64,000 nt of DNA from Terrabacter terrigena (GCF_042676085.1 NZ_JBHTKH010000001.1:62001-126000), one strand, 5' to 3'; shown: positions 1-9,226, numbered from the stretch's first letter. Translations and numbers: made by a program. The notes: generated by a model not told the origin, from the letters alone.

Positions 1-1
1 G

Positions 2-430
2 TGGCGGGTCGAGGCCGCCGAGGCCGCCGCCGAGGTCGGCGTCGACGCCAAGGACTGGGAGGCCTTCGGCCGCTTCAGCGCCGGGTGGCAGCAGCAGCAC
101 CCGAAGCCCGACGCGACCATCGAGCAGGTCGTGGCCCACGTCGAGCACGTGCGAGAGGTCGCCGGCATCGACCACGTGGGCATCGGAGGCGACTACGACG
201 GCACGGACACCTTCCCGGTGGGGCTCGAGGACGTCAGCGGCTACCCGCGCCTCGTCGCCGCGCTGCTCGAGCGCTCGTGGTCCGAGGACGACGTCGCCAA
301 GCTCGTGCGCGGCAACACGCTGCGCGTCATGCGCGACGTCGAGGCCGTCGCCCGCGACCTCCAGACGACGCGGGGTCCCAGCCTGCGCACCTTCGACGAG
401 CTCGACGGGCCGCCGACCGCCACGGTGTGA
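2..430 (+). CDS. Membrane dipeptidase (peptidase family M19), C-terminal part
   Basis: Partial gene: it is open from the window edge and ends at the TGA at 428-430, giving the last 142 residues. The visible segment, HVGIGGDYDG followed by a GLEDVSGYP stretch and then SEDDVAKLVRGNTLRV, is the characteristic C-terminal half of renal/microbial membrane dipeptidases. These are zinc metalloenzymes that hydrolyse dipeptides; the GGDYDG segment carries a conserved Asp of the active-site pocket, and the GNTLR(V/I) tail is typical of the family. The metal-binding N-terminal half lies outside the window. It converges on the channel gene on the other strand with only 35 bp between them. The family call is firm; the substrate cannot be inferred. 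Confidence 0.85.
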   Translation, partial: WRVEAAEAAAEVGVDAKDWEAFGRFSAGWQQQHPKPDATIEQVVAHVEHVREVAGIDHVGIGGDYDGTDTFPVGLEDVSGYPRLVAALLERSWSEDDVAKLVRGNTLRVMRDVEAVARDLQTTRGPSLRTFDELDGPPTATV

Positions 431-465
431 GCGCCGGCCCGCCGGGCGGCATACCTGGTCGGGAG

Positions 466-1209
466 CTACTGGCGGAAGCGGGCGATCGTGAGGCCGACGA
501 GACGAGCGACCACCAGCGCGACGTAGAGCATGCCGGCGATCTGCTGGAGCAGCACGAACGCCCGTGCGTGGGGCTCGACGGCGTAGATGTCGGACAGGCC
601 GGTCGAGGTCATCGTCGTGATGGAGAGGTAGAGCAGCTCGAACCAGGTGCGGGTGCCGGGGTCGGTCTCGCCGTAGATCGTGAACGAGTGCGGGTAGGCG
701 ATCTGGACGGCGAGGTAGAGGTACGCGAAGCCCCACGCCACCACCGTGAACGTCGCACCCGTCGCGTACAGCTCGTCGCGCGTCACCCAGTTGTCGGCGA
801 ACATGTACCGAAGCAGGCCGTAGCCGGTGTAGAGGTAGAAGAGCGCGTGCAGCACCGAGCTCCAGAAGGTCAGCGTGGTGTTGTCGCTCCAGATCGCCTC
901 GGCGACGGTCAGGATGACGACGGGGCCGCCGAGGAGCACCGCCACCCAGGTGAGCGCCGGGGTCGCGCGGACGGCCCGGACCGCGAGGAACAGCACGACG
1001 AGGCCGATGAGGCCGAAGATCGCGCGCCCGACCTCCTGCACATCGCCCCGGCGCGTCTCGATGAAGGGGTAGGCGACCAGGGCCGCGAGCTGGACGAAGA
1101 GCAGCAGTGCGCACGGCAGCTCGGTGATCTTGCGCCGGAGGCGGTCGATGCGCGACGGCGGCCCCGTCCGACGCGGCGATGACGGCCAGAGCTCCAGCGA
1201 GGCACTCAC
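466..1209 (-). CDS. Two-TM-pore (K+-channel-like) membrane protein with atypical filter
   Basis: A 247-residue protein. After a basic N-terminus come several hydrophobic segments (about residues 33-50, 60-80, 85-105, 115-135 and 150-175). The C-terminal module is pore helix, filter and inner helix in the Ion_trans_2 arrangement: SITTMTSTGLSDIYAV followed by a glycine-bearing last helix. In true K+ channels the filter reads T-V-G-Y-G-D. Here the aligned residues are T-S-T-G-L-S-D, so the signature GYG is lost while the flanking threonines and the Asp stay. It is divergently placed next to kdpFABCDE, 102 bp away, which suggests a role in ion homeostasis, but K+ selectivity is doubtful. It could be a non-selective or non-conducting family member. 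Fold call fairly sure, function open. Confidence 0.75.
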   Translation of the reverse strand: MSASLELWPSSPRRTGPPSRIDRLRRKITELPCALLLFVQLAALVAYPFIETRRGDVQEVGRAIFGLIGLVVLFLAVRAVRATPALTWVAVLLGGPVVILTVAEAIWSDNTTLTFWSSVLHALFYLYTGYGLLRYMFADNWVTRDELYATGATFTVVAWGFAYLYLAVQIAYPHSFTIYGETDPGTRTWFELLYLSITTMTSTGLSDIYAVEPHARAFVLLQQIAGMLYVALVVARLVGLTIARFRQ

Positions 1210-1232
1210 CCCTCGGACTCTAGTGGCGCCCC

Positions 1233-1271
1233 CGTCAAGAACGCGTCAAGAGCCGTCAGCGCCGGGTCAAG
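1233..1271 (+). promoter_or_regulatory. Four direct repeats upstream of kdpF, candidate KdpE operator
   Basis: The heptamer cgtcaag or a close variant starts at 1233, 1244, 1254 (cgtcagc) and 1265 (ggtcaag), so the units are spaced 11, 10 and 11 bp, about one helical turn. Tandem direct repeats at 11-bp spacing are how OmpR/PhoB-family regulators such as KdpE bind DNA. The array ends 41 bp before the kdpF start. That KdpE is the ligand is an inference from position and spacing; the channel gene diverges from the same region and could share the site. Confidence 0.5.
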
Positions 1272-1311
1272 CGCCCCGGCTCCGGGACAGGCGCCGGAGT
1301 AGGAACAAGGC

Positions 1312-1398
1312 ATGGTCACCAACATCCTCCTGGGCCTCGTGGCGCTCGCTCTGCTCGGCTACCTCGTCCACGTCCTGCTCCATGCGGATCGCTTCTGA
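1312..1398 (+). CDS. kdpF: KdpF, small subunit of the K+-transporting ATPase
   Basis: A 28-residue single-span hydrophobic peptide (MVTNILLGLVALALLGYLVHVLL, then HADRF). It begins after a purine-rich AGGAACAAGG leader and overlaps the kdpA start in a TGATG junction. KdpF is the short stabilising subunit of the KdpFABC complex, normally about 29 residues, so length, hydrophobicity and position all agree. It lies directly before kdpA and is translationally coupled to it. Confidence 0.85.
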   Translation: MVTNILLGLVALALLGYLVHVLLHADRF

Positions 1399-3044
1399 TG
1401 AGCGACACCGTCAGCGGGCTGCTCACGATCGCCGTCCTGGTGGCAGCACTGGCGATCGTCCACGTGCCGCTCGGCAACTGGATGGCAAAGGTCTTCACCG
1501 ACGAGAGGCACTGGCGCGTCGAGCGCCTCGTCTACCGTCTCTGCCGCGTCGATCCCACGTCGCAACAGCGGTGGACGACGTACGCCGTCGCCATCATGGG
1601 GTTCTCCGTCGTCGGCGTCGTGCTCCTCTTCCTGATGATCATGCTGCAGGGCGCGCTCCCCCTCGCCCGCGGCGCCGCGATGGACGTGGACACCGCGGTC
1701 AACACGGCCGTCTCGTTCGTCACGAACACCAACTGGCAGTCGTATGCCGGCGAGGCCGGGACGTCGCCGTTCGTGCAGACCGTGGGCCTGACCGTCCAGA
1801 ACTTCGTCTCCCCCGCGGTCGGCCTCGCCGTCGCGGTCGCCCTCGTGCGCGGCCTCGTCCGCTCGGGCGGCTCGGAGCTCGGCAACTTCTGGGTCGACCT
1901 CGCGCGCGGTCTCTTCCGGGTGATCGTGCCGATCGCCGTGGTCGGCGCAGTCGTGCTGCTGCTCGGTGGCGTCATCCAGAACCTCACCGAACCGACGACC
2001 GTCACGACGCTCTCGGGCGGGCACCAGGTGATCCAGGGCGGCCTCGTCGCCTCGCAGGAGTCGATCAAGGAGCTCGGCACCAACGGCGGTGGCTACTTCA
2101 ACGCGAACTCGGCGCACCCCTTCGAGAACCCGAACGCGTTCACCGACCTCGTCGAGATCTTCCTGCTCCTCGTCATCCCGTTCTCGCTGCCCCGCACCTA
2201 CGGCGTCCTCGTCGGCGACCGTCGACAGGGCTGGACCGTCCTCGGCTTCATGGCGATCCTGTGGGCGCTCATGCTCACGGCGGTCACGTGGGCCGAGGTG
2301 CACGCCGCGGCCGGCCCGCTCGGGGGGATGGAGGGCAAGGAGCTGCGCTTCGGCGTCTGGCCCTCGGCGCTCTTCGCGACGAGCACCACGGCCACGTCGA
2401 CCGGCGCCGTCAACTCGATGCACGAGAGCTTCTCGGCGCTCGGTGGCGGCGGCGCGCTCTTCAACATGATGCTCGGCGAGCTGTCACCAGGTGGCGTGGG
2501 CACCGGCCTCTACAGCGCGCTGCTCGTCGCGGTGCTCACGGTGTTCATCGCCGGGCTCATGGTGGGGCGCACTCCCGAGCTGCTCGGCAACCAGATCGGC
2601 CGGCGCGAGATCACCCTGACCGCCCTGGCCGTCCTCGTCATGCCGACGTTGGTCCTCGCCTTCACGGGCGTCGGCATGGTCGCACCCCTCGTGGCCTCCC
2701 AGATGCTCGCCGACGGGCCGCACGGGCTCACCGAGGTCATGTACGCCTACGCCTCTGCCGCGAACAACAACGGGAGCGCCTTCGCGGGGTTCTCCGCGGA
2801 CACGCCGTACACCAACCTCACATTGGCGCTGTGCATGTTCCTCGGTCGCTTCGTCCCCATCGTCCTCGTGCTGGCCCTCGCCGGCTCGTTCGTGGCACAG
2901 CGCCGCCGCCCCGTCACCGCCGGCACGCTGCCCACCCACACCCCCACCTTCATCGGCCTGTTCGTCGGGGTGGCCGTCGTCGTCGGCGGTCTCACCTTCT
3001 TCCCGGCTCTGGCCCTCGGACCCCTTGCGGAGGCACTCTCATGA
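1398..3044 (+). CDS. kdpA: KdpA, K+-translocating subunit of the Kdp ATPase
   Basis: A 548-residue polytopic membrane protein, close to the usual length of about 557. It carries the repeated MPM-type pore motifs of the SKT superfamily, including TNTNWQSY (about residues 110-117), a GTNGGGYFNANSAHP stretch (about 225-239), a TSTTATSTGAVNS stretch, and YAYASAANNNGSAF near the C-terminus. KdpA selects K+ and moves it across the membrane; ATP hydrolysis is done by KdpB. The gene starts inside the kdpF stop codon and overlaps kdpB by four bases (ATGA), as expected for a stoichiometric complex. It contains one copy of the dispersed octamer described in the findings, used as Ser-Tyr-Ala-Gly. Confidence 0.97.
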   Translation: MSDTVSGLLTIAVLVAALAIVHVPLGNWMAKVFTDERHWRVERLVYRLCRVDPTSQQRWTTYAVAIMGFSVVGVVLLFLMIMLQGALPLARGAAMDVDTAVNTAVSFVTNTNWQSYAGEAGTSPFVQTVGLTVQNFVSPAVGLAVAVALVRGLVRSGGSELGNFWVDLARGLFRVIVPIAVVGAVVLLLGGVIQNLTEPTTVTTLSGGHQVIQGGLVASQESIKELGTNGGGYFNANSAHPFENPNAFTDLVEIFLLLVIPFSLPRTYGVLVGDRRQGWTVLGFMAILWALMLTAVTWAEVHAAAGPLGGMEGKELRFGVWPSALFATSTTATSTGAVNSMHESFSALGGGGALFNMMLGELSPGGVGTGLYSALLVAVLTVFIAGLMVGRTPELLGNQIGRREITLTALAVLVMPTLVLAFTGVGMVAPLVASQMLADGPHGLTEVMYAYASAANNNGSAFAGFSADTPYTNLTLALCMFLGRFVPIVLVLALAGSFVAQRRRPVTAGTLPTHTPTFIGLFVGVAVVVGGLTFFPALALGPLAEALS

Positions 3045-5203
3045 CCCGGTCGTCCACGACCACCACGCCGCGCGTCCCGGCAGCGTCCGAGACGGCTGCC
3101 ACGGCGCTCGCCCCGCACCGGCACCACCACGGCGACGAGCTGATCCGCCCCGGCCGGCCAAGCGCGTCGTACGCGCAGCTGGGACGGCAGCTGGTCACCA
3201 CCTTTCCCCAGGCTGTCGTCAAGCTGGACCCGCGCCACGTCTGGCGCAGCCCGGTGATGTTCGTCGTCTGGGTCGGCTCGGTGGTCACGACCGTCCAGGC
3301 GGTCGCCGATCCGTCGTGGTTCGCCTGGGCGGTCACCGTCTGGCTCTGGGCCACGGTGCTGTTCGCCAACATGGCCGAGGCCGTCGCCGAGGGCCGCGGG
3401 AAGGCGCAGGCCGCCACCCTGCGCGCCACCCGGAAGACCACGACCGCCGTGCGTCGCCTCCCCGACGGGTCCGTCGAGACCGTCGCGGCCTCGGACCTGA
3501 CGATCGGCGATGTCGTCGTCGTCCGACCCAACGAGGTCATCCCCGGAGACGGTGACGTCATCGAGGGCATGGCCACCGTCGACGAGTCGGCCATCACCGG
3601 CGAGTCGGCCCCTGTGATCCGAGAGTCCGGCGGTGACCGGAGCGCCGTGACAGGTGGCACGACCGTGCTGTCGGACGGGATCGCCGTGCGCATCACGACC
3701 CGACCCGGAGAGACCTTCATCGACCGGATGATCGCCCTCGTCGAAGGCGCCTCGCGCCAGAAGACCCCGAACGAGATCGCCCTGACGATCCTGCTCACCG
3801 TCCTGACGATCATCTTCCTGCTGGCCGTCATGGCCATGCAACCGATGGCGATCTACTCCGGGCAGGCACAGCCCCCCGTCGTCCTCGTCGCGCTGCTGGT
3901 GTGCCTGATACCGACGACGATCGGGGCCCTCCTGTCGGCGATCGGGATCGCAGGCATGGACCGGCTCGTCCAGCACAACGTGCTCGCCACGTCCGGCCGT
4001 GCCGTCGAGGCGGCGGGTGACGTCTCGACGCTCCTGCTCGACAAGACGGGCACCATCACCTACGGGAACCGTCGCGCGGCGCAGCTGCTCGCCGCTCCGG
4101 GTCTCGGCAACGAGGAGATCACCCGAGCGGCCTACGTGTCCTCGCTCGCCGACGAGACGCCCGAGGGCCGCTCGATCGTCGAGCTGGCGGCCGCGGCCCT
4201 CGACGTGCCCTCCCGTGAAACGCTGGACCGGCTCCCCCGCGCCGGGGCGACCTTCGTCCAGTTCACGGCCGCGACGCGGATGTCGGGCGCCGATCTTCCC
4301 GACGGCACGCTCTACCGCAAGGGGGCGGCGGACTCCGTCGCGCGCTGGGTGACCGGCCACGGCGGCCAGATGCCGAGCGGCGTGCTCACCGAGGTCGACG
4401 GGATCGCCACCTCGGGCGCCACCCCCCTCGCCGTCGCGGTGAAGGAGCCCGGACGAGCACCTCGCGTCCTCGGCGTCATCCACCTCAAGGACGTGGTCAA
4501 GCCAGGCATGAAGGAGCGCTTCGCCCAGCTGCGCGCCATGGGCATCCGGACCGTCATGATCACGGGCGACAACCCGCTCACGGCACGGTCGATCGCCGCC
4601 GAGGCCGGCGTCGACGACTACCTCGCCGAGGCGACGCCCGAGGACAAGATGGCCCTGATCAAGCGGGAGCAGGAGGGCGGCCGACTCGTCGCCATGACCG
4701 GCGACGGCACCAACGACGCTCCGGCCCTGGCCCAGTCCGACGTCGGCGTCGCGATGAACACCGGCACGATGGCGGCCAAGGAGGCGGCCAACATGGTCGA
4801 CCTCGACTCCGACCCCACCAAGCTCATCGACGTCGTGTCGATCGGCAAGCAGCTGCTGATCACCCGCGGTGCGCTGACGACGTTCTCGATCGCCAACGAC
4901 ATCGCCAAGTACTTCGCGATCATCCCGGCGATGTTCGTCGTCCTGTTTCCCGGCCTCGACGCGCTGAACATCATGGGACTGGCCTCCCCGCGGTCGGCGA
5001 TCACCTCGGCCGTCATCTTCAACGCCCTCATCATCATCGCGTTGATCCCCCTGTCTCTCAGGGGAGTTCGCTACCGCGCCGCCGGTAGCACCGCCCTGCT
5101 CCGACGCAACATCTGGATCTACGGCCTGGGCGGCATCGTGGCCCCGTTCATCGGGATCAAGCTGCTCGACGTCGTCGTGAGCCATCTCCCCGGAATGATG
5201 TGA
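3041..5203 (+). CDS. kdpB: KdpB, catalytic P-type ATPase subunit of Kdp
   Basis: A 720-residue P-type ATPase. The phosphorylation motif DKTGT (Asp about residue 334), the TGES actuator motif (AITGES), the hinge motif MTGDGTNDAPALAQ and the K+-ATPase-typical VGVAMNTGT segment are all present. I chose the ATG at 3041 because it overlaps the kdpA stop. The N-terminus carries an extra, Thr/Ala/His-rich stretch of about 45 residues before the first conserved segment, longer than in E. coli. KdpB couples ATP hydrolysis to K+ transfer through KdpA. Confidence 0.97.
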   Translation: MTRSSTTTTPRVPAASETAATALAPHRHHHGDELIRPGRPSASYAQLGRQLVTTFPQAVVKLDPRHVWRSPVMFVVWVGSVVTTVQAVADPSWFAWAVTVWLWATVLFANMAEAVAEGRGKAQAATLRATRKTTTAVRRLPDGSVETVAASDLTIGDVVVVRPNEVIPGDGDVIEGMATVDESAITGESAPVIRESGGDRSAVTGGTTVLSDGIAVRITTRPGETFIDRMIALVEGASRQKTPNEIALTILLTVLTIIFLLAVMAMQPMAIYSGQAQPPVVLVALLVCLIPTTIGALLSAIGIAGMDRLVQHNVLATSGRAVEAAGDVSTLLLDKTGTITYGNRRAAQLLAAPGLGNEEITRAAYVSSLADETPEGRSIVELAAAALDVPSRETLDRLPRAGATFVQFTAATRMSGADLPDGTLYRKGAADSVARWVTGHGGQMPSGVLTEVDGIATSGATPLAVAVKEPGRAPRVLGVIHLKDVVKPGMKERFAQLRAMGIRTVMITGDNPLTARSIAAEAGVDDYLAEATPEDKMALIKREQEGGRLVAMTGDGTNDAPALAQSDVGVAMNTGTMAAKEAANMVDLDSDPTKLIDVVSIGKQLLITRGALTTFSIANDIAKYFAIIPAMFVVLFPGLDALNIMGLASPRSAITSAVIFNALIIIALIPLSLRGVRYRAAGSTALLRRNIWIYGLGGIVAPFIGIKLLDVVVSHLPGMM

Positions 5204-5208
5204 TACCG

Positions 5209-5790
5209 ATGACCAGCACCATGAGCTCCTTCGTCAAGCAGTCGTGGGCGGCCCTACGCGTCATGCTCGTGCTCACCGTCGTGCTCGGGCTCGTCTACCC
5301 CGCCCTCGTGTGGGGCGTCGGGCAGGTCGTCGCGCGGCACCAGTCCGCCGGCTCCCTCGTCAGGGTCGACGGCCGAGTGGTGGGGTCCTCCCTCATCGGG
5401 CAGCAGTGGTCCGGCGACCAGTGGTTCCACGGTCGCCCGTCGGCCAGCGACTACTCCGGCGACACCAGCGGCGGCTCCAACCTCTCGGGGTCTGCGCTCG
5501 CGGACGAGGTCGCCAAGCGGGCGTCTGCCGCCGGGCTGGACCCGACGACGGCTCCTGCAGACGCCCTGACGGCGTCCGGCAGCGGACTCGACCCGCACAT
5601 CTCGCCGGCCTACGCGGTGAGCCAGGTCGGGCGGCTCGCAGCGGCTCGCGGGCTCGACCCGGCCCGGGTCCTGGCGCTCGTCAGGCAGCACACGACCGGG
5701 CGCCAGCTCGGCTTCCTCGGCCAGCCGCGTGTCGATGTCCTCGCGCTCAACCTCGCGCTCGCGCGTCTGTCCGGGGGAGACCCTCGCTGA
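5209..5790 (+). CDS. kdpC: KdpC, accessory subunit of the Kdp ATPase
   Basis: A 193-residue protein with one N-terminal membrane helix (about residues 14-38) and a periplasmic-side domain carrying the family segments LIGQQW..DQWFHGRPSA, SGLDPHISP and GRQLGFLGQPRVDVLALN. KdpC bridges KdpA and KdpB and raises nucleotide affinity. The start is ambiguous: GTG 5200, ATG 5209 or ATG 5221 are in frame. I chose 5209, which gives a tight 5-bp gap after kdpB. kdpD follows after 17 bp. Confidence 0.93.
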   Translation: MTSTMSSFVKQSWAALRVMLVLTVVLGLVYPALVWGVGQVVARHQSAGSLVRVDGRVVGSSLIGQQWSGDQWFHGRPSASDYSGDTSGGSNLSGSALADEVAKRASAAGLDPTTAPADALTASGSGLDPHISPAYAVSQVGRLAAARGLDPARVLALVRQHTTGRQLGFLGQPRVDVLALNLALARLSGGDPR

Positions 5791-5807
5791 CCTGCGAGGA
5801 TCGGGCC

Positions 5808-8552
5808 ATGGCAGGAGGACCCGAGCAGCCGGTCCTCGGCGGCGAGCCGGGCGGGCCGTCGACCGCCGGTCGAAGCCGGGGACGCGGCTCGCTGCGGATC
5901 TATCTCGGCGCCGCTCCGGGCGTCGGCAAGACCGTCGCCATGCTCGACGAAGCGCACCGCCGTCTCGACCGGGGCACCGACGTCGTCGTCGGCATCGTCG
6001 AGACCCATGGACGGCCACACACCGCAGCGCTGCTCGAGGGGCTCGAGGTGCTCCCCCGCCGCAGCGTGGTCTACCGCGGCAGCATCCTGCCGGAGCTCGA
6101 CGTCGAGGCCGTGCTCGCCCGGCAGCCCCACGTCGTGCTCGTCGACGAGCTGGCGCACACGAACGTGGGCCCCGACCTCGGTGCCGTGGGCCCGGAAGGC
6201 CACGCGGACGTCACGGGCGCGGGGGCCCACGAGAAGCGGTGGCAGGACGTCGAGACGATCCTCGAGGCCGGCATCGACGTGCTCTCGACCCTCAACATCC
6301 AGCACCTCGAGTCGCTCAACGACACCGTCGAGTCGATCACCGGCGTGCGCCAGCGCGAGACCGTCCCCGACGAGGTCGTGCGCCGGGCGGCACAGGTCGA
6401 GCTCGTCGACATGACGCCGGAAGCCCTGCGCCGCAGGCTCGCCCACGGCAACGTCTACGCCCCCGAGAAGGTCGACGCCGCGCTCGCCAACTACTTTCGG
6501 ATCGGCAACCTGTCGGCCCTGCGCGAGATTGCCCTGCTGTGGCTCGCCGACCGGGTCGACGAGGCCCTCGAGCGCTACCGGGCCGACGAGGGCATCGAGT
6601 CGCCGTGGCCCGCCCGTGAGCGGGTCGTCGTCGCGCTCACGGGCGGCCCGGAGAGCGAGACCCTGCTGCGTCGCGGCGCTCGCATCGCCACGCGCGTCGC
6701 CGGTGGCGAGCTCATCGCCTGCCACGTCCGTTCCTCCGAAGGGCTTGCGACGTCCGACCCGGCCGCGATCACCCGGCTCCGTCGGCTCGCACGCGACCTC
6801 GGGGCCGAGTTCCACGACGTCTCCGGCAACGACGTCGCCGAGGCGATCCTCGACCACGCGCGTGGGGTCAACGCGACCCAGATCGTCGTGGGCGTCAGCC
6901 GCCGCAGCCGCTGGCAGCAGCTGCTCCGGCCCGGGATCGCGGCAGCGGTCGCCGACGGCTCGGGAGACATCGACGTGCACCTCGTGTCGCACGAGGGATC
7001 GAAGGTCGGCCACCGACGTGCCCGCATGACCGGGCTCCCTGCCAGACGCGTCGTCGCCGGCCTCGTCCTCGCCGTGCTCGCACTCGCGGCGCTCACCGCA
7101 GTGCTCGTGGCGACACGCGAGGGCCACACCCTCTCTCTCGACCTGCTGCTCTACCTCGCCCTCACGGTCGTCTGCGCCCTCGTCGGCGGCATCTGGCCGG
7201 CTCTCTTCTGCGCCGTCGTCGGCTCGCTCGCGGTCAACTGGTTCTTCACCGAGCCGAGGGGCACTCTCACGATCAGCGACCCACCGAACGCCCTGGCGCT
7301 CGCCGTCTTCGTCCTCGTCGCCATGGCGGTCTCGTCCGTGGTCAACCTCGCCGCACGGCGCACCGAGCAGGCCGTGTCGGCCGAACGAGAGTCGGCCGCA
7401 CTGGCCGCCCTGAGCCGCGACCTGCTCGCCGAGCCACGCCCCCTCCCCGCCCTGCTCGACCGCGCCCGCGACGACCTCGGGATGCGAGCCGCGGTGCTCA
7501 CCGAGCGAGGCCGCGACGGTGGGAGGGTCGTGGTCGCCTCCACGGACCCGGCCAACGCCGTCGGGGCCCAGCTGCCGCAACGCGCGACGTGGGCCGTCGA
7601 CGTCACCGTCGACGACGGGGTGCACCTGCTCCTCGACGGCCCGCCGCTGGCGGCCGAGGACCAGCGGGTCGTCGAGGCGTATGCCGCGCACGCCACGATC
7701 CTGCACGGGCGCGAGCAGCTCGTGCGTTCAGCCCGCGAGGCAGCCGGGCTCGCCCGCGACAGCGCCGCACGCACGACGCTGCTCGCGGCCGTCTCGCACG
7801 ACCTCCGGACGCCGCTAGCGAGCATCAAGGCCGGAGTCTCGACGCTGCGCCAGGCGGGCCTCACCCTGTCGACCGACGACGAGGCCGAGCTGCTCGAGTC
7901 GGTCGAGGAGTCGGCCGACCGGCTCGACGCCCTCATCGGCAACCTGCTGGACCTCTCACGTCTCGAGACCGGCACGGTGCGCCCCCACAGCCACTCGGTC
8001 GACCTGCTCGATGCGGTCGTCTCGACGGTCCGCACGACGAGCGCCCCGTCGCGGGTCGACCTCGACCTCGAGTCCGACCTCCCGCCCGTCCGGGTCGACC
8101 TCGGCCTGCTCGACCGGGTGCTCGCCAACGTCGTCGAGAACGCCCTGCGGCACAGCGGCGCCGCAGACGTACGGGTGACCGCGGGCCGCATCGGCGACAC
8201 GGTGCAGCTGCGGGTGGTCGATCGCGGGCCGGGCGTCGACGACGCCGACAAGGACCGCATCTTCGCCGCCTTCCAGCGCCTCGGCGACGCCCCCAGGGGC
8301 GACGGACTCGGGCTCGGCCTCGCCGTCGCGCGAGGCCTCATGAACGTCATGGGAGGTGCCCTCGTGCCCGAGGACACCCCTGGCGGCGGCCTGACGATGG
8401 TGCTCGAGCTGCCGGTCGCCACGTCGTCCGCCCCGCCGTCCGCCACGCCGTCCGCCCCGTCGCACGTCCCACCGCAGGCTCGCAGCGACGTCGACACCGC
8501 CGACGCCCACGACCATCCGCAACCGGCGACGACCACCGAGGAGGACGCGTGA
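5808..8552 (+). CDS. kdpD: KdpD, turgor/K+ sensor histidine kinase
   Basis: A 914-residue sensor kinase with the complete KdpD architecture: an N-terminal KdpD domain with a Walker A motif (GAAPGVGKT, about residues 33-41), a USP-like domain (about 255-390), a four-helix membrane segment (about 405-505), a GAF-like linker, then the kinase core with H-box AVSHDLRTPL (His about 664), N-box NVVENALRHS, and G boxes DRGPGVDD and GDGLGLGLAV. It autophosphorylates at low K+ or osmotic stress and passes phosphate to KdpE. The C-terminal tail is a low-complexity Ser/Pro/Ala repeat. Its stop overlaps the kdpE GTG start (GTGA). Confidence 0.96.
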   Translation: MAGGPEQPVLGGEPGGPSTAGRSRGRGSLRIYLGAAPGVGKTVAMLDEAHRRLDRGTDVVVGIVETHGRPHTAALLEGLEVLPRRSVVYRGSILPELDVEAVLARQPHVVLVDELAHTNVGPDLGAVGPEGHADVTGAGAHEKRWQDVETILEAGIDVLSTLNIQHLESLNDTVESITGVRQRETVPDEVVRRAAQVELVDMTPEALRRRLAHGNVYAPEKVDAALANYFRIGNLSALREIALLWLADRVDEALERYRADEGIESPWPARERVVVALTGGPESETLLRRGARIATRVAGGELIACHVRSSEGLATSDPAAITRLRRLARDLGAEFHDVSGNDVAEAILDHARGVNATQIVVGVSRRSRWQQLLRPGIAAAVADGSGDIDVHLVSHEGSKVGHRRARMTGLPARRVVAGLVLAVLALAALTAVLVATREGHTLSLDLLLYLALTVVCALVGGIWPALFCAVVGSLAVNWFFTEPRGTLTISDPPNALALAVFVLVAMAVSSVVNLAARRTEQAVSAERESAALAALSRDLLAEPRPLPALLDRARDDLGMRAAVLTERGRDGGRVVVASTDPANAVGAQLPQRATWAVDVTVDDGVHLLLDGPPLAAEDQRVVEAYAAHATILHGREQLVRSAREAAGLARDSAARTTLLAAVSHDLRTPLASIKAGVSTLRQAGLTLSTDDEAELLESVEESADRLDALIGNLLDLSRLETGTVRPHSHSVDLLDAVVSTVRTTSAPSRVDLDLESDLPPVRVDLGLLDRVLANVVENALRHSGAADVRVTAGRIGDTVQLRVVDRGPGVDDADKDRIFAAFQRLGDAPRGDGLGLGLAVARGLMNVMGGALVPEDTPGGGLTMVLELPVATSSAPPSATPSAPSHVPPQARSDVDTADAHDHPQPATTTEEDA

Positions 8553-9226
8553 CCCGAGTGCTCGTCGTCGACGACGACCCACGCCTGCAGCGGACGCTGG
8601 CCATCGCGCTGCGTGCCCACGGCCACGAGGTCGTCACCGCGGGCGACGGACGCACCGCGGTGCAGTCGGTCGCCGAGGACACCCCCGACGTCGTCATCCT
8701 CGACCTCGGCCTGCCCGACCTCGACGGCACCGAGGTGCTGCGGCGCATCCGGGCCGGGTCGGTGGTCCCCGTGATCGTGCTCTCGGCCAGGCACGAGTCC
8801 GACGACAAGATCGAGGCCCTCGACCTCGGCGCCGACGACTACGTGACCAAGCCCTTCGGCGTGGAGGAGCTGCTGGCGCGGGTCCGGGCCGCCCTGCGGC
8901 GTGGTGGCGCCCAGGGCCAGCACCTCGAGCCGATGACGACCGACCACTTCCGCCTCGACTTCGTCGAGCGCCGCGCGACCGTCGCCGGGGTCGACGTGCG
9001 TCTCACCCCCACGGAGTGGCGCCTGCTCGAGGCCCTGTGCCGCGAGCCCGACCACCTCGTCTCGCAGCAGGACCTGCTGAGGGCCGTGTGGGGGCCGTCG
9101 TACGGGCGGGAGTCGAACTACCTGCGCGTCTACGCCAACCAGCTGCGGCGCAAGCTCGAGCCCGACCCGGCCAACCCCCGTCACCTGATCACCGAACCCG
9201 GCCTCGGCTACCGCTTCCACCCCTGA
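8549..9226 (+). CDS. kdpE: KdpE, OmpR-family response regulator
   Basis: A 225-residue two-domain regulator. The receiver domain has the acidic pair VVDDDPR, the phospho-acceptor in ILDLGLPDLDG (Asp52) and the conserved Lys in DYVTKPFG. The C-terminal winged helix (about residues 130-225) has the OmpR-type LTPTEWRLLEAL and a recognition region ending ITEPGLGYRF. It starts with GTG overlapping the kdpD stop, so it is translationally coupled. It is expected to activate the kdpF promoter; the direct repeats at 1233-1271 are its likely target. Confidence 0.96.
   Translation: MTRVLVVDDDPRLQRTLAIALRAHGHEVVTAGDGRTAVQSVAEDTPDVVILDLGLPDLDGTEVLRRIRAGSVVPVIVLSARHESDDKIEALDLGADDYVTKPFGVEELLARVRAALRRGGAQGQHLEPMTTDHFRLDFVERRATVAGVDVRLTPTEWRLLEALCREPDHLVSQQDLLRAVWGPSYGRESNYLRVYANQLRRKLEPDPANPRHLITEPGLGYRFHP

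Noticed and set aside
1..1182. A 393-residue Arg-rich open frame at the start of the window
   Set aside because: It is a composition artefact: the frame is antisense or out of frame to the dipeptidase and channel genes and is mostly Arg/Gly/Ala.
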